From Streptomyces sp. SID8352 (lineage in GTDB: Bacteria > Actinomycetota > Actinomycetes > Streptomycetales > Streptomycetaceae), in contig NZ_WWGX01000075.1 of assembly GCF_009862265.1 (NCBI RefSeq), positions 1,069 to 65,068 on the forward strand: a stretch of DNA of 64,000 nucleotides, written 5' to 3'. Positions 6,288-15,234 of this stretch are shown piece by piece. The position numbers and the translations under genes were made by a program. Each line of letters starts with the position of its first letter. Position 1 is the stretch's first letter. The notes beneath the pieces were generated by a model that saw only the letters and a program-made list of their open reading frames with translations, was not told the origin of the DNA and made no database searches.

Positions 6288-7954
6288 GACGCTGCCCGCA
6301 AGCCGTCCTCGGCCTCGTCCTGGCTTTCGTCCGCTCCAGCTTCTGTGCCATCGCTGTCGGTCTCGACGCTCGGCTCACCCGGACCGCCACCCGTGTTGTA
6401 CGGATCCCCGGCCGGAACCGTGGACTGTCGCTGATCGTCGCGGATACGACGCACCTCCGCCAGCACGTCAGCCTCTTCCAACTCCGGACTCCGCAGCTTC
6501 ACCTTCATGTACGTGCTGATCGCCTCCGCCGAGTCCAGCAGTTGGAGCGTCCGCGCAGTGGCCTCCTGATCCGGCTGCACCGCCTGCGGCCACGACGCCG
6601 TCAACTCCGCTGCCGGGTCCACACCCTTCGCGCCGCAATGCCGAACATCCACCATCATCTTGACCGTCAGATGAGCAAGCAGCGCCGGACGCTGGTACAG
6701 GATCTTCAACCCGCGCGTCGACAATGACAGCTCCTTCCGCGCCGCGACCTCCGTCGCCGTCACCGCCACACGCCCCTCATCCCCGAACGACTGGCCCGAA
6801 TAGCCGGCCGAGGCGAGGATCTGCGCCCGGAGCGCCTTGCACGTCCGCTCGTGCTCCTCCACCCGGATCTTGAACTGGAGATCCGTGATCGAGTCCTTCA
6901 TGCTCTCGTCGCCGAGGAGATTCAGACCAACCAGCAACTCCTTGTCCAGGTTGAACGAGCCAACCGTGCCAGGCCCGTCCGTGTCGAGCATCGACTGCGG
7001 CACCACCACCCGGCTCTTCCCCAGCCGCAGATCCCGCATCCACGACGTCCAGGCTTCGTCCAGGGCGTCCATCATCGGCTCGATCCCGGCGTAGTCCGAC
7101 CGGCCGAGCGGCGCAGTGTCGGGCACGCCATCCCACTGCCGGTTCGGCAGAACATTCGGCAGATGCGTGATCAACAGCCGATCGATACCCGTCGCCTGCC
7201 GGCCCTGCCCATCAGTCCGCTTGCCCAGGTCCGCAGTGTCCGGATGCTCAGCCAGGCTGTCCGCGCGTATCCCCAGCACGCCCACCCTGCCCTCGTACAA
7301 GCCGTACTCGATCGCGCCCGGCGTGTGGAACTCCAGCAGCCTCCACACCTTCGACTCGTTCGTCAGCGGGGCCAGCTCCCGCCAGACGATCGCCTCCGCC
7401 AGCTCACCCCACCGCCACGTCGGCACCACCGCCTCCGCCGCGATCACATCCGTCCACGGCCGCGGCCGCAGCTTCGTGTCCCACACCACCCGCAGGTACA
7501 CATTCGACAGGCCCGCGGCCATCTCGCTGGCCTCGCGCATCTTCGCGTGCCCACGGTCGTCGAGGTACCGGCGGATCTGCGCCGTCGTCGACTTCGCCAG
7601 ATCACTGGAATCGACATCGACCGACACCGTCGGCACGTCCGACCAAAGCAGATTCGCGGACATCTCCGCGACGTCCCCCGCCAGCGGAATGTGAAGCTTC
7701 GCCGCCTGCTGCCCCGGCGCAGCAGCCTGCCCCCAGAACATGCGCAGCTCCTCACCCCCCGCCGCACGCCGCTGATCCACCTCGAAGAACTGACGGGCCA
7801 CCGCGTTGCTGCGGTAGTTCGCCGGCCCCCCGTACACCGCGGCGAGGTGATCCGTATTGCCGGAGTACCAGGCACGCCACATGTCCATGTCGGCATGCGG
7901 GATCTCCAACTGCGGGGGCGGCCACGGAGTGTTCCCAGACGGAGGTAGCGGCAT
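6284..7954 (-). CDS. Phage portal protein
   Basis: 556 residues, the usual length for SPP1-gp6-type portals. It would form the dodecameric ring at one vertex of the head through which DNA is pumped and ejected. Supporting features are its place directly after the large terminase (12-nt gap), the N-terminal HADMDMWRAWYSGNTDHL, the alpha/beta body with MSANLLWSDVPTVSVD, the long basal helices near SFGDEGRVAVTATEV and the acidic, low-complexity C-terminus (ETDSDGTEAGADESQDEAED). Encoded on the strand opposite to capsid and tail genes, which is unusual. Confidence 0.88.
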   Translation of the reverse strand: MPLPPSGNTPWPPPQLEIPHADMDMWRAWYSGNTDHLAAVYGGPANYRSNAVARQFFEVDQRRAAGGEELRMFWGQAAAPGQQAAKLHIPLAGDVAEMSANLLWSDVPTVSVDVDSSDLAKSTTAQIRRYLDDRGHAKMREASEMAAGLSNVYLRVVWDTKLRPRPWTDVIAAEAVVPTWRWGELAEAIVWRELAPLTNESKVWRLLEFHTPGAIEYGLYEGRVGVLGIRADSLAEHPDTADLGKRTDGQGRQATGIDRLLITHLPNVLPNRQWDGVPDTAPLGRSDYAGIEPMMDALDEAWTSWMRDLRLGKSRVVVPQSMLDTDGPGTVGSFNLDKELLVGLNLLGDESMKDSITDLQFKIRVEEHERTCKALRAQILASAGYSGQSFGDEGRVAVTATEVAARKELSLSTRGLKILYQRPALLAHLTVKMMVDVRHCGAKGVDPAAELTASWPQAVQPDQEATARTLQLLDSAEAISTYMKVKLRSPELEEADVLAEVRRIRDDQRQSTVPAGDPYNTGGGPGEPSVETDSDGTEAGADESQDEAEDGLRAAS

Positions 7955-7966
7955 GACGAGTCCTTC

Positions 7967-9223
7967 CTACGCAGCCAGCATGAGTTTGGAATGCCACAGC
8001 GGGCGGGTTGTGAATGTGACGTACCGGCACGAGTCGATTCCGTGGTCATTGACCTTGATGGGCTTGTCCTCGCCCTTCTCGGCGGCCTTGTCGTCCCAGG
8101 CGTAGCCCGGCATTTCCTTGATCAGGCCCTTGCAGGAGGAGTGCACCAGCAGCTTCCCGGCGGACAGCAGCGTGGACAGGGTGCGGATTCCATCCAAGAC
8201 GTCATTGCGGGCCGGGGTCGGGGTGAGTCGATCCCGCTTGAGCTGGGTCACAAAGCTGGCCGCCGAAGGGTCGACGGTGACAAACGACGGCCGGACCGGT
8301 CCGAATCCCGGCACGTCGCCGAGCCAGCCTCGCAGCCGCTCTGAGTACTCGGCATCCGTGAGTTGCCTACGCTGATGCCGCCCGTCGTATCGCCACTCCG
8401 AAGCGATGTACAGCCGACGATCCTCACCAAGCCCGAGCAACGTGGCGTGGAACGGATTCTGGGTGCCGTAATCGACACCGACACCGATCCAGCGGTGGAT
8501 GCGCGGCAGGCTGGTGACGACGTGCCGATCCTCGTCCCACATGTCGAAGACGGCTCCCTCGGCGGCGATCCACAGGCCCTCGATAAACCGCTTGAAGAAG
8601 AGCGTGCCTTCCCCGTACTCGGCCTTGATCGAGTTGACGTACTGGGAGGTCAGGGATGGATTGTCATCGAGAGTGAAGTGCCAGTGACCAATGTTCAGTT
8701 CGTCGGCCCGGTCTATGAAGTCCCGCTTCAACCAGTGGCCAGACGAGTCAGGATTCGTCGTCCCCAGGAGCCGCGCGCCCGGCACGCTGAGCCGACCGAG
8801 GAGCTGCTTGAAGAACGCCTCCGGCAGAAGCGTGATCTCGTCGGCCAGGGCCAGGCACACGCTCGCGCCGCGGAGCCGCCCCTCGGCTCGGGCATCCGAC
8901 GCACCTACGAGATGTACAGTACGCCCCAGGATGATCGCGGTCGTTGACCCACGGGTGTGCACGATCTGGTGCGACAAGGCCCCGAACAGGGCCGGGTCCT
9001 GTAGCGGTTCGATCAAGTTGCGCTCAATCGTCTGCAGGGACCTCCCTGCGATAATCACCAACCCCGTGGACGGGGCCACCGCCAACGCGATTAGGAACGC
9101 GATCAGCGACGCGATAGTCTTCCCGGACCGGATTGCACCCGACCAGATCGCGATGCGGTGGCGCGCCGACTGCGCGATAGACCTCAGCTGCTTACGCGAC
9201 ATTGGCAAGGTCGACAGGTTCAC
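7967..9223 (-). CDS. Terminase large subunit
   Basis: About 418 residues of the PBSX/SPP1 type: an N-terminal ATPase and a C-terminal RNase-H-like nuclease that cuts concatemers and drives packaging. Walker A is SGAIRSGKT, Walker B is LALADEIT, the coupling motif is LLGTTNPDSSGHW. Nuclease acidic residues are visible in GVDYGTQNP, FVTVDPSA and NDHGIDSCRY. GTG at 9223 is preferred to GTG 9229 because GGAGG lies 5 nt upstream of it. Its N-terminus overlaps the end of the HNH gene by about 30 nt. Confidence 0.9.
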   Translation of the reverse strand: MNLSTLPMSRKQLRSIAQSARHRIAIWSGAIRSGKTIASLIAFLIALAVAPSTGLVIIAGRSLQTIERNLIEPLQDPALFGALSHQIVHTRGSTTAIILGRTVHLVGASDARAEGRLRGASVCLALADEITLLPEAFFKQLLGRLSVPGARLLGTTNPDSSGHWLKRDFIDRADELNIGHWHFTLDDNPSLTSQYVNSIKAEYGEGTLFFKRFIEGLWIAAEGAVFDMWDEDRHVVTSLPRIHRWIGVGVDYGTQNPFHATLLGLGEDRRLYIASEWRYDGRHQRRQLTDAEYSERLRGWLGDVPGFGPVRPSFVTVDPSAASFVTQLKRDRLTPTPARNDVLDGIRTLSTLLSAGKLLVHSSCKGLIKEMPGYAWDDKAAEKGEDKPIKVNDHGIDSCRYVTFTTRPLWHSKLMLAA

Positions 9224-10397
9224 GGCCACCTCCCCAAAGCAGCAGGAACCATGTACCGCAGTGGGCCGCCTTCGACTTGTTGCACGGCTCGCAGGCCCTT
9301 GTCAGGTTCCACCAGTGGTCCGTGCCGCCCTTCGACACGGGGAAGTAGTGGTCGACCTGCGATGAGGGCGCGCCGCAGTATGAACAGGAATCGCTTGCGA
9401 TGGCGCGCCGATAGTCCGCGGACAGAGCCTTGTCGAGAGCATCCATGGCCGCATCGACGATCTGGCGGCGCCGGTTGGTCTTGGCGTAGTACTCCTCACG
9501 GTTGGCGAGGTAATGCTCGCGCATTCGGGCGTTCCGCTCTTTCCTGTTCTTCAGGTGGTAGGCGGCTGCCCAGTGGCGGCGACAAAGTCCCTGTGAATGA
9601 GCGCCGAGGGAGCATCTGGCCTCGCTGCAAACCTGCGCCCGTTGCGGCGTCCAGGTACGCAAGACGATTGAGGGGTCGCTGTGCTTCAGCCAGCGCGTGT
9701 AATGCATCGTGCACATCTCGCGGCGGGCCACCGGCTTGGAGCAGCCATCGACGCTGCAAGATCGGTCCGCCCGCGTCTTCTTGACGGGGTCCGCCGTGGT
9801 GCCAGTCCGGTGGAGCCGCTTGTAGTGCTTCCGGCAGAGCCCCTTGCCGACGGTCGGCCCGCCCTCGCAGTCATCCACTGTGCAGATCTTGGCCTGGCGT
9901 TGGGGTTCATGAAGCGGGTCACCGTACTTGGCCCACCTCTGGTAATGCATGCTGCACAGGCCGCGCGTCAATTTGCCGCTACGGGCGCATTCGAGCACCC
10001 TGCATTGGCCACCGAGTCCTAGTTCCTTGATGGGGGTGTCGGCCTGGACGTCCCCGTAGGCTCGGAGTCGGTAGTAGTGCGTGGCGCACAGACCGCGAAC
10101 GAGCTTGCCGCCCTTCGTGCAGCCTTCCACGGCGCAGCCTTCAGGGCTGGCCGGTTTGGCGGGGAGTTCCAGGGAACCGTGGATGCGCCAGCGCCGGTAG
10201 TGCATGTGGCACCAGCCGTTCGCGCCTTTCGCTGGTGTCTGGCAGTTGTCGACGGAGCACTTCATCTCGGACGCCTTGGTGCGGCTCGGGAGGTCGGTGC
10301 TCCCGTGCTTCATCATGCGCTGGTAATGCTGCATGCACAGGCCGCGGGCACGGGCAGGCTTGGCGCATGCGGACGCGCTACAGGTACGCTCGGTCAC
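9192..10397 (-). CDS. HNH endonuclease with seven Cys/His repeats
   Basis: 401 residues from GTG 10397, set by AAGGAG 7 nt upstream. The first 300 residues are seven tandem units of the form C-x4-C-x7/8-(G)LC-x2-HY-x-R-x4-G, for example CSASACAKPARARGLCMQHY and CTVDDCEGG...GLCRKHYKR; each could bind a zinc ion. A basic helix (KNRKERNARMREHYLANR) leads to a C-terminal HNH nuclease: SCSYCGAPSSQVDHYFPVSK, GGTDHWWNL, CEPCNKSKA. HNH proteins beside terminases are known to assist packaging or cos cleavage. The seven-repeat head is probably a DNA-reading module, which is my inference. Confidence 0.82.
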   Translation of the reverse strand: MTERTCSASACAKPARARGLCMQHYQRMMKHGSTDLPSRTKASEMKCSVDNCQTPAKGANGWCHMHYRRWRIHGSLELPAKPASPEGCAVEGCTKGGKLVRGLCATHYYRLRAYGDVQADTPIKELGLGGQCRVLECARSGKLTRGLCSMHYQRWAKYGDPLHEPQRQAKICTVDDCEGGPTVGKGLCRKHYKRLHRTGTTADPVKKTRADRSCSVDGCSKPVARREMCTMHYTRWLKHSDPSIVLRTWTPQRAQVCSEARCSLGAHSQGLCRRHWAAAYHLKNRKERNARMREHYLANREEYYAKTNRRRQIVDAAMDALDKALSADYRRAIASDSCSYCGAPSSQVDHYFPVSKGGTDHWWNLTRACEPCNKSKAAHCGTWFLLLWGGGREPVDLANVA

Positions 10398-10516
10398 GTC
10401 GGCACTCCTTGAAAGTGTCGGCCATGCCCCGGGACGGTTGCCGCCGTTGCCGGGGTCTCTCATGAGGTTGTTGCACCCAATTCTATTAGTGGGCACTGGA
10501 GTTGCTGGAGCAGTGA

Positions 10517-11041
10517 TCATTCGTCCAACGCACCTTCGGGCGCGGGCTCGCCCTCGTTGACGATGGCGGCGATGCCCTGGGCGAGCTTCCCGAGCATGGA
10601 CTTCGCGTCGTCCGCGCCACTGCCGGAGGTCTCCGCCGGCACGAGCTTCAGTGACTTGTCCACGGCGATCGCAGCGGTGGTGACCAGCTTCTGCCGCTCG
10701 GCGATTGGCGCTTGGTCGAAGACGTGCTCGTTGTACTCGTTGTTTTTGCCGCCGAACGCGTACACGGTGGTGGGCTCGTCGACGCGGTCGAGGGACTCCT
10801 CAGCCACATCGAGGAAGCGGGCGGCGAGAAGGCTGCGCCGCTCCTCGATGTCCGCCTTGCGCGCCTCTGCCGCTGCCTGGATGCGGGACCGGTCGAAGGT
10901 CAGACCGAGATGCTCGGCGGTCCGGGAGGCCACGACTTGGCTGATCTTCATGGCGCGGGCGATGGCGTTCCGACCGAGGCCCTCCGCGTGGAGGTCCCGG
11001 AACTCGCCGAACCGGCCTTCGCCGACTGTGCCGCTGGGCAT
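10517..11041 (-). CDS. Terminase small subunit-like HTH protein
   Basis: 174 residues from MPSGTVGEGRFGEF, coupled to the gene before by a TGATG overlap. An N-terminal HTH (LHAEGLGRNAIARAMKISQ, VVASRTAEHLGL) would recognise the packaging site; the middle (ADIEERRSLLAARFLDVAEE) is a long helix for oligomerisation, and the end holds KLVTTAAIAVDKSLKLV. Position immediately upstream of the HNH and large terminase genes fits. Assigned by architecture and context. Confidence 0.72.
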   Translation of the reverse strand: MPSGTVGEGRFGEFRDLHAEGLGRNAIARAMKISQVVASRTAEHLGLTFDRSRIQAAAEARKADIEERRSLLAARFLDVAEESLDRVDEPTTVYAFGGKNNEYNEHVFDQAPIAERQKLVTTAAIAVDKSLKLVPAETSGSGADDAKSMLGKLAQGIAAIVNEGEPAPEGALDE

Positions 11042-11904
11042 CAGGGCCTCCGGGTGATGCGCGCCTGCTGACGCAGGAGAGTGGGCAGGGGCGGCCCCGA
11101 CACGCGCCACGTGGGCGACCAGGGGACCAGGGCGCATCGGCAGTGGGGGTGCCGCGGCGGTCCAGGGATTGCCGTGGGGAAGCTGGTCCGCTGCGGGTCG
11201 AGGCTGAGGCCGCCGGGGAATCTTCCGCCGGGCCGGATGTGGCGGCCGGCGTAGGCGCGGCATGCGGCGCACGCGTCGGGTTCCGTGACCCAGAGGAGGC
11301 GAGTATCGGAGCCGAGGGCGCGCGCGACGAGCTGGGCGGCGTGCGTGGCGGCGTGGCCGATGGCGACGGCGACGCCGCGGGCGATCCTGCCGATCGCTCG
11401 ACGGGCCCGGCTGAAGACGGCGTTGAGTCCGGCTAGGCCCATGGCGGTGAGGCTGGCCGTGGTGAGGAGGGCAAGCGCGTGCCCGTGTTCTTCCTCGACG
11501 GCGGCGGGGATGGCGTCGGCCGTGGCCTGGGCATCGGTGCCGATAGCGGGGGAGACCGGCGGGGCGGGCTTGCCGCGCATGCCAGCAGCGAGCTGGGCTG
11601 TTCGGAGCGCGGCATCCAGGGCCGCAGCGAATGCCGCCTGTGTCGCCGCGCGTTGGGCTTGGCGGCCTCGTCCGGCGAAGGCTTCACGGAGGGTCTTGCG
11701 GAGCCATGCGATCAGGTCGTCGAGTCGAGCGGGGATCTGCTGGCCGCTGGTTTCGCGGGTCCATCGGGTTAGGGCTGCCTTGTGGGCGGTGGCGAGGGCT
11801 TGGGCGAGGGGCCGGGTGGCGTCGGCGATGGCCTGCTGCTCAAGGGCGCGAATGCGGGCGGGCTGGCGGTGTGCGAGTACTGCTGCGCGCTGACTGTCCA
11901 CCAC
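11041..11904 (-). CDS. MuF-like minor head protein
   Basis: 287 residues, mostly alpha-helical and Ala-rich, ending in a Cys/His module: DACAACRAYAGRHIRPGGRF, then GPPRHPHCRCAL. This C-terminal CxxC...HPHCRC pattern is that of phage Mu F/SPP1 gp7 head morphogenesis proteins, which sit inside the head near the portal and may be ejected with DNA. First gene of the leftward packaging operon; AGGAGG just upstream. Some MuF proteins carry toxin domains; none is evident here. Confidence 0.75.
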   Translation of the reverse strand: MVDSQRAAVLAHRQPARIRALEQQAIADATRPLAQALATAHKAALTRWTRETSGQQIPARLDDLIAWLRKTLREAFAGRGRQAQRAATQAAFAAALDAALRTAQLAAGMRGKPAPPVSPAIGTDAQATADAIPAAVEEEHGHALALLTTASLTAMGLAGLNAVFSRARRAIGRIARGVAVAIGHAATHAAQLVARALGSDTRLLWVTEPDACAACRAYAGRHIRPGGRFPGGLSLDPQRTSFPTAIPGPPRHPHCRCALVPWSPTWRVSGPPLPTLLRQQARITRRP

Positions 11905-11925
11905 ACCCCTCCTGCTTTCGAAACT

Positions 11926-11941
11926 AAGGCAATCTTGCCTT
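11926..11941. promoter_or_regulatory. 16-bp palindrome between divergent late operons
   Basis: AAGGCAA TC TTGCCTT, perfect 7-bp arms, in the 144-bp gap between the packaging operon (leftward) and the capsid/tail operon (rightward). A half site TGCCTT recurs at 11944-11949. Well placed to coordinate both late operons. Binding protein unknown. Confidence 0.5.
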
Positions 11942-12048
11942 CGTGCCTTTGATTGTGCACTATTGAGATGGGTTCAGGGTTAACATCGTGCCCGACGGTA
12001 GCGATCAAGGCATCGCCACACCGCGACGGCCGCCCAAGGAGGCTCCCG

Positions 12049-12834
12049 ATGACGACCCCCGCCCAGCCCGAGAACGCACCCGCGGCCCCCGGCAACCAGC
12101 CAGCCAACCCGCCCGCGCCCGAAGGCACCCCCGCGCCGACTCCGCCAGAGCCGACCGCAACCCCCGCCACACCCGAACCCACCGAGCCGACCACGCCCGA
12201 ACCCAAGGCCAAGGCGCCTACGTTCACCGGCGAGTTCGACCCGACGAAGTTCGAGAAGCTCGTCGAGAACATCCGCGGAGACGTCGCAGCCGAGAAGGCC
12301 AAGCGCGAAGCCGCAGAGAAGAAGAGCCAGAAGGAACAGGCCGCCTTCATGAAGAGGGTCGCTACCGCCTTCGGTATCGAGACCGACGAGCAGAAGCCGC
12401 CCACCCTGGAGGAGCTCGCCCAGCAGCTGGAGGAGTCCCGCGGAGAGACCAAGGCGTCCCGCGACGAGACCCGCCAGACGCGAGTGGAGCTCGCCGTCTA
12501 CAAGTCGGCCGCTCGCCACGGCGCCGACCCCGACGCCCTCCTCGACTCCCGAACCTTCGCCGAGGCCGTAGCGAAGCTCGACCCCACCGCGGGCGACTTC
12601 AACACCCTGGTGGAGAACGCCATCACCAGCGCGACCGACGCGAACCCGAAGCTCAAGGCCAAGGCGCCGGAGCCGAAGGAGCCGCAGCCGACGCCGGCCG
12701 GGGGAGCGCCGATGGACGGGGCGCCGAGCAGCAAGCGGCAGTTGGGGGCAGCGGACTTGGCGCGGATGACCCCGAAGCAGATCACCCAGGCCGTTCGGGA
12801 GGGAAGGCTCAACGCCTACCTCGGCAGCGGCTGA
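12049..12834 (+). CDS. Capsid scaffolding protein
   Basis: 261 residues from MTTPAQPENAPAAPG with AAGGAGG upstream. A Pro/Ala/Thr-rich N-terminus precedes a charged coiled coil (about residues 75-160; ENIRGDVAAEKAKREAAEKK) and a C-terminal helix (ARMTPKQITQAVREGRLNAY), typical of phage scaffolds that nucleate head assembly and then leave. Located directly before the capsid gene, as expected. Confidence 0.82.
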   Translation: MTTPAQPENAPAAPGNQPANPPAPEGTPAPTPPEPTATPATPEPTEPTTPEPKAKAPTFTGEFDPTKFEKLVENIRGDVAAEKAKREAAEKKSQKEQAAFMKRVATAFGIETDEQKPPTLEELAQQLEESRGETKASRDETRQTRVELAVYKSAARHGADPDALLDSRTFAEAVAKLDPTAGDFNTLVENAITSATDANPKLKAKAPEPKEPQPTPAGGAPMDGAPSSKRQLGAADLARMTPKQITQAVREGRLNAYLGSG

Positions 12835-12852
12835 CCTCCCTAGGAGCCTCCG

Positions 12853-13704
12853 TTGTCGATCAACAACTTCAAGCCCGAGATCTGGAGTGCGCAGCTCCTG
12901 GACGCGCTGGAGAACGCACTCGTCTACGCCCAGCCCGCGCTCGTCAACCGCGACTACGAGGGCGAGATCTCCACGCAGGGCCAGTCGGTGCACATCACCA
13001 CCATCGGCGACCCGACGATCTTCGACTACGACAAGTCGTCGAACCTCAACTACGAGGAAGTCGAGACCGCGGGCACGGACCTGATCATCGACCAGGCCAA
13101 GGCGTTCGCCTTCAGGCTGGACGACGTCGACAAGGCGCAGGCCCTCCTCAACCCGATGATGAAGATGGCCCAGAACGCGGCCTACGGGCTCCGCGACAAG
13201 GCCGACGCGTTCGTCGCCAGCCTCTACACCGGCGCCGCCGCCTCCAACGTGATCGGCTCTACCGGCGCTCCCATCAGCCTCAGCGACCCGAAGGACGCCT
13301 ACGACAAGGTGCTCGTGCCGCTGCGCACCAAGCTCGACCGGGCCAACGTGCCCACCGAGGGCCGCTACTTCGTCGGCTCCCCTGAGTTCGAAGGCGCCCT
13401 CCTGCGCGACGACCGCTTCGTCCGCGTCGACGCGAGCGGCACGGAGCAGGGGCTCCGCAACGGCATGACCGGTCGCGCCGCCGGGTTCGACATCCTCAAG
13501 TCGAACAACACCCCGAACCCCACCGGCAGCGTGCAGGTCATGCAGGCCGGCTACCCCGGTGCGATCACCTACGCCGAGCAGATCCTCGAAACCGAGGCGC
13601 TCCGGCTGCAGAACACCATCGCCGACGCCATCCGTGGCCTGCACGTGTACGGCGCGAAGCTCCTGCGCCCGACCGGTATCGCGGTCGCCTTCGTCACTCC
13701 GTGA
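12853..13704 (+). CDS. Major capsid protein
   Basis: 283 residues, TTG start with AGGAG 6 nt upstream. Order of features: N-arm INNFKPEIWSAQLLDALENA, strand region GQSVHITTIGDPTIFDYDKS, spine helix DKADAFVASLYTGAA, a P-domain ending GRYFVGSPEFEGALLRDDRF, then a hydrophobic A-domain. This matches HK97-fold coats of the P22-coat-like group annotated in many actinophages. The shell is formed by several hundred copies. Confidence 0.85.
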   Translation: MSINNFKPEIWSAQLLDALENALVYAQPALVNRDYEGEISTQGQSVHITTIGDPTIFDYDKSSNLNYEEVETAGTDLIIDQAKAFAFRLDDVDKAQALLNPMMKMAQNAAYGLRDKADAFVASLYTGAAASNVIGSTGAPISLSDPKDAYDKVLVPLRTKLDRANVPTEGRYFVGSPEFEGALLRDDRFVRVDASGTEQGLRNGMTGRAAGFDILKSNNTPNPTGSVQVMQAGYPGAITYAEQILETEALRLQNTIADAIRGLHVYGAKLLRPTGIAVAFVTP

Positions 13705-13736
13705 TCCGTCACCTCACCTGACTCCAGGAGCATCCC

Positions 13737-14117
13737 ATGGCGCGTACCGCCGTCCCGTACAGCCCGCTCATCGCCAATGGCCACCTGACCAGCCCGGCGG
13801 GCACCACCATCGACGCCACCCTCGTCACGAATGGTGTCGTCATCAGCAACGTCGACCCCGAGCGCACGCTCCTCCGGGTCACCAACTCCGCGACCAGCGC
13901 GAAGAAGGTCACGATCCGCGCGGGTGCCGGCCGACAGTCCTGGCTGGCCGGAGCCGGGGACTACGTGCAGACGGTCGCCGCGGACACCGGGCAGGAGTTC
14001 CTCGGCCCGTTCACGTCGGCCCGGTTCCAGCAGCGTGGCTCGTCGATGCACGTCGACTTCGAGACCGGGTTCACCGGCACGATCACGGTCCTGCGGCTTC
14101 CGAAGGCGGGTTTGTGA
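13737..14117 (+). CDS. Putative head decoration protein
   Basis: 126 residues, predicted beta-rich (TLLRVTNSATSAKKVTIRAG, TGTITVLRLP). Follows the capsid gene with CAGGAG at its start, the place where decoration or cement proteins are found. Sequence alone does not prove that role. Confidence 0.55.
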   Translation: MARTAVPYSPLIANGHLTSPAGTTIDATLVTNGVVISNVDPERTLLRVTNSATSAKKVTIRAGAGRQSWLAGAGDYVQTVAADTGQEFLGPFTSARFQQRGSSMHVDFETGFTGTITVLRLPKAGL

Positions 14118-14518
14118 TGGCGGGCCGCGAGTATCGGGGGTCCGGCGGTCTGCGGCTGCATTTGGATGAGCCGCTGTCTCCGCAGATGGCCGACCAGATC
14201 GCCCGCGGTTACCTCGTCCCCGTCGACGACGCGGCCGAGTCGGAGCCGCCGGCCGGTACGCCGCTCACCGCTGAAGAGCTGGCCCGGGTCGAGGCGCACG
14301 CTGCCGCATCGGAGCGCACCGCGACGCCGGAGCACGCGCAGGCTGGCGGCGCTGAGGACGGCGTGAAGCGCCCGAACGCCAACTCGAAGGTCGACGACTG
14401 GCGTGTCTACGCGGTCAGTCTCGGCATGCCCGAGGAGGACGCGGCCGATGCCACGAAGGCCGAGCTGCAGGACTGGGTGAAGGTGGCCGAGTCCGCGACC
14501 GAGGGCTCGGGGGACTGA
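14117..14518 (+). CDS. Neck-region protein with SAP-like C-terminus
   Basis: 133 residues. The C-terminal 40 (KVDDWRVYAVSLGMPEEDAA, then DATKAELQDWV) form a short three-helix motif like SAP, Lsr2-C or E3-binding domains. The same motif recurs in the gene at 15930. The N-terminal part is short and charged. Start overlaps the previous stop (TGATG). May bind DNA or a partner protein at the connector; inferred. Confidence 0.6.
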   Translation: MAGREYRGSGGLRLHLDEPLSPQMADQIARGYLVPVDDAAESEPPAGTPLTAEELARVEAHAAASERTATPEHAQAGGAEDGVKRPNANSKVDDWRVYAVSLGMPEEDAADATKAELQDWVKVAESATEGSGD

Positions 14519-14521
14519 GCT

Positions 14522-14896
14522 GTGCCGTATGCGAGCGTCAGTGACCTGGAGGCGTGGCTCACCCCTGAGCCCGCCCCCGAGAACGCTGTGCGCCTGCTGG
14601 ATCTGGCGTCGACGGCGATCGACCGTGCGCTGTACGGCCTCGCATACGACCCCACCGACCCGGTGGTCCGGGATGTGCTCACGCGGGCGTGCGTCCGCCA
14701 GGTGCACTGGATGATCGACCGAGACGACGAGACCGGCGCGCAGGACGATCTGCAGTCGATGTCGACCGGCTCCCGGTCCTTCACGCGGCGGACGGTCGGC
14801 CAGGGAGCCGGTTCGACGCCTCGGCTTGCCCCGTTCACAGCCGATGTGCTGAAGACGAGCGGCCTCTTCGACGCCTTCGTGTGGGTGGAGGGCTGA
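14522..14896 (+). CDS. Head-tail adaptor
   Basis: 124 residues, GTG start. The opening PYASVSDLEAWLTPEPAPEN, then AVRLLDLASTAIDRAL, is typical of the HK97 gp6/SPP1 gp15 adaptor family, a ring that docks under the portal. First of a four-gene neck cassette in canonical order. Confidence 0.75.
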   Translation: MPYASVSDLEAWLTPEPAPENAVRLLDLASTAIDRALYGLAYDPTDPVVRDVLTRACVRQVHWMIDRDDETGAQDDLQSMSTGSRSFTRRTVGQGAGSTPRLAPFTADVLKTSGLFDAFVWVEG

Positions 14897-15234
14897 TGCC
14901 GGGCCACATCGGACGCCAGACGGTGGTGCTGCTCGACGCGCCGCTTGTCACGCGCGGCTACAACGAGCAGACCCGTGACTGGGAGCACGCTGTCGAGACG
15001 GTGGTGCGGCGGGTGACGGTCGACTACACGGGCGGCACAGAGACGAAGACCGCAGGCGATCAAACGGTCACGTTGGCACGGCTGTTCATGCCGCCGCGCG
15101 CCCCGCGTGTGACGGAGTGGATGCGGGTCCGGTGGCAGGGCCGTGACTGGGAAGTCGATGGCGTCCCGGTAGAGCCCGAGCTGGCAGGGCCCCTGTCGGG
15201 GCAGGGAGTCGATCTGAAGGAGGTGGCGGGCTGA
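14896..15234 (+). CDS. Head-tail stopper
   Basis: 112 residues, beta-rich, with the pattern RQTVVLLDAPLVTRG early and VRWQGRDWEVDGVPVEP late, as in SPP1 gp16-like stopper proteins that plug the filled head. Overlaps neighbours on both sides by TGATG. Assigned from pattern plus position. Confidence 0.65.
   Translation: MPGHIGRQTVVLLDAPLVTRGYNEQTRDWEHAVETVVRRVTVDYTGGTETKTAGDQTVTLARLFMPPRAPRVTEWMRVRWQGRDWEVDGVPVEPELAGPLSGQGVDLKEVAG

Noticed and set aside
11041..11904. Toxin domain at the C-terminus of the MuF-like protein
   Set aside because: The C-terminus ends soon after the HPHCRC motif; there is no additional domain that could be a polymorphic toxin.
11980..13644. 554-residue open frame antisense to scaffold and capsid genes
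   Set aside because: Arg/Gly/Val-rich composition typical of the reverse strand of GC-rich genes, no ribosome site, and both opposite-strand genes are clearly real.
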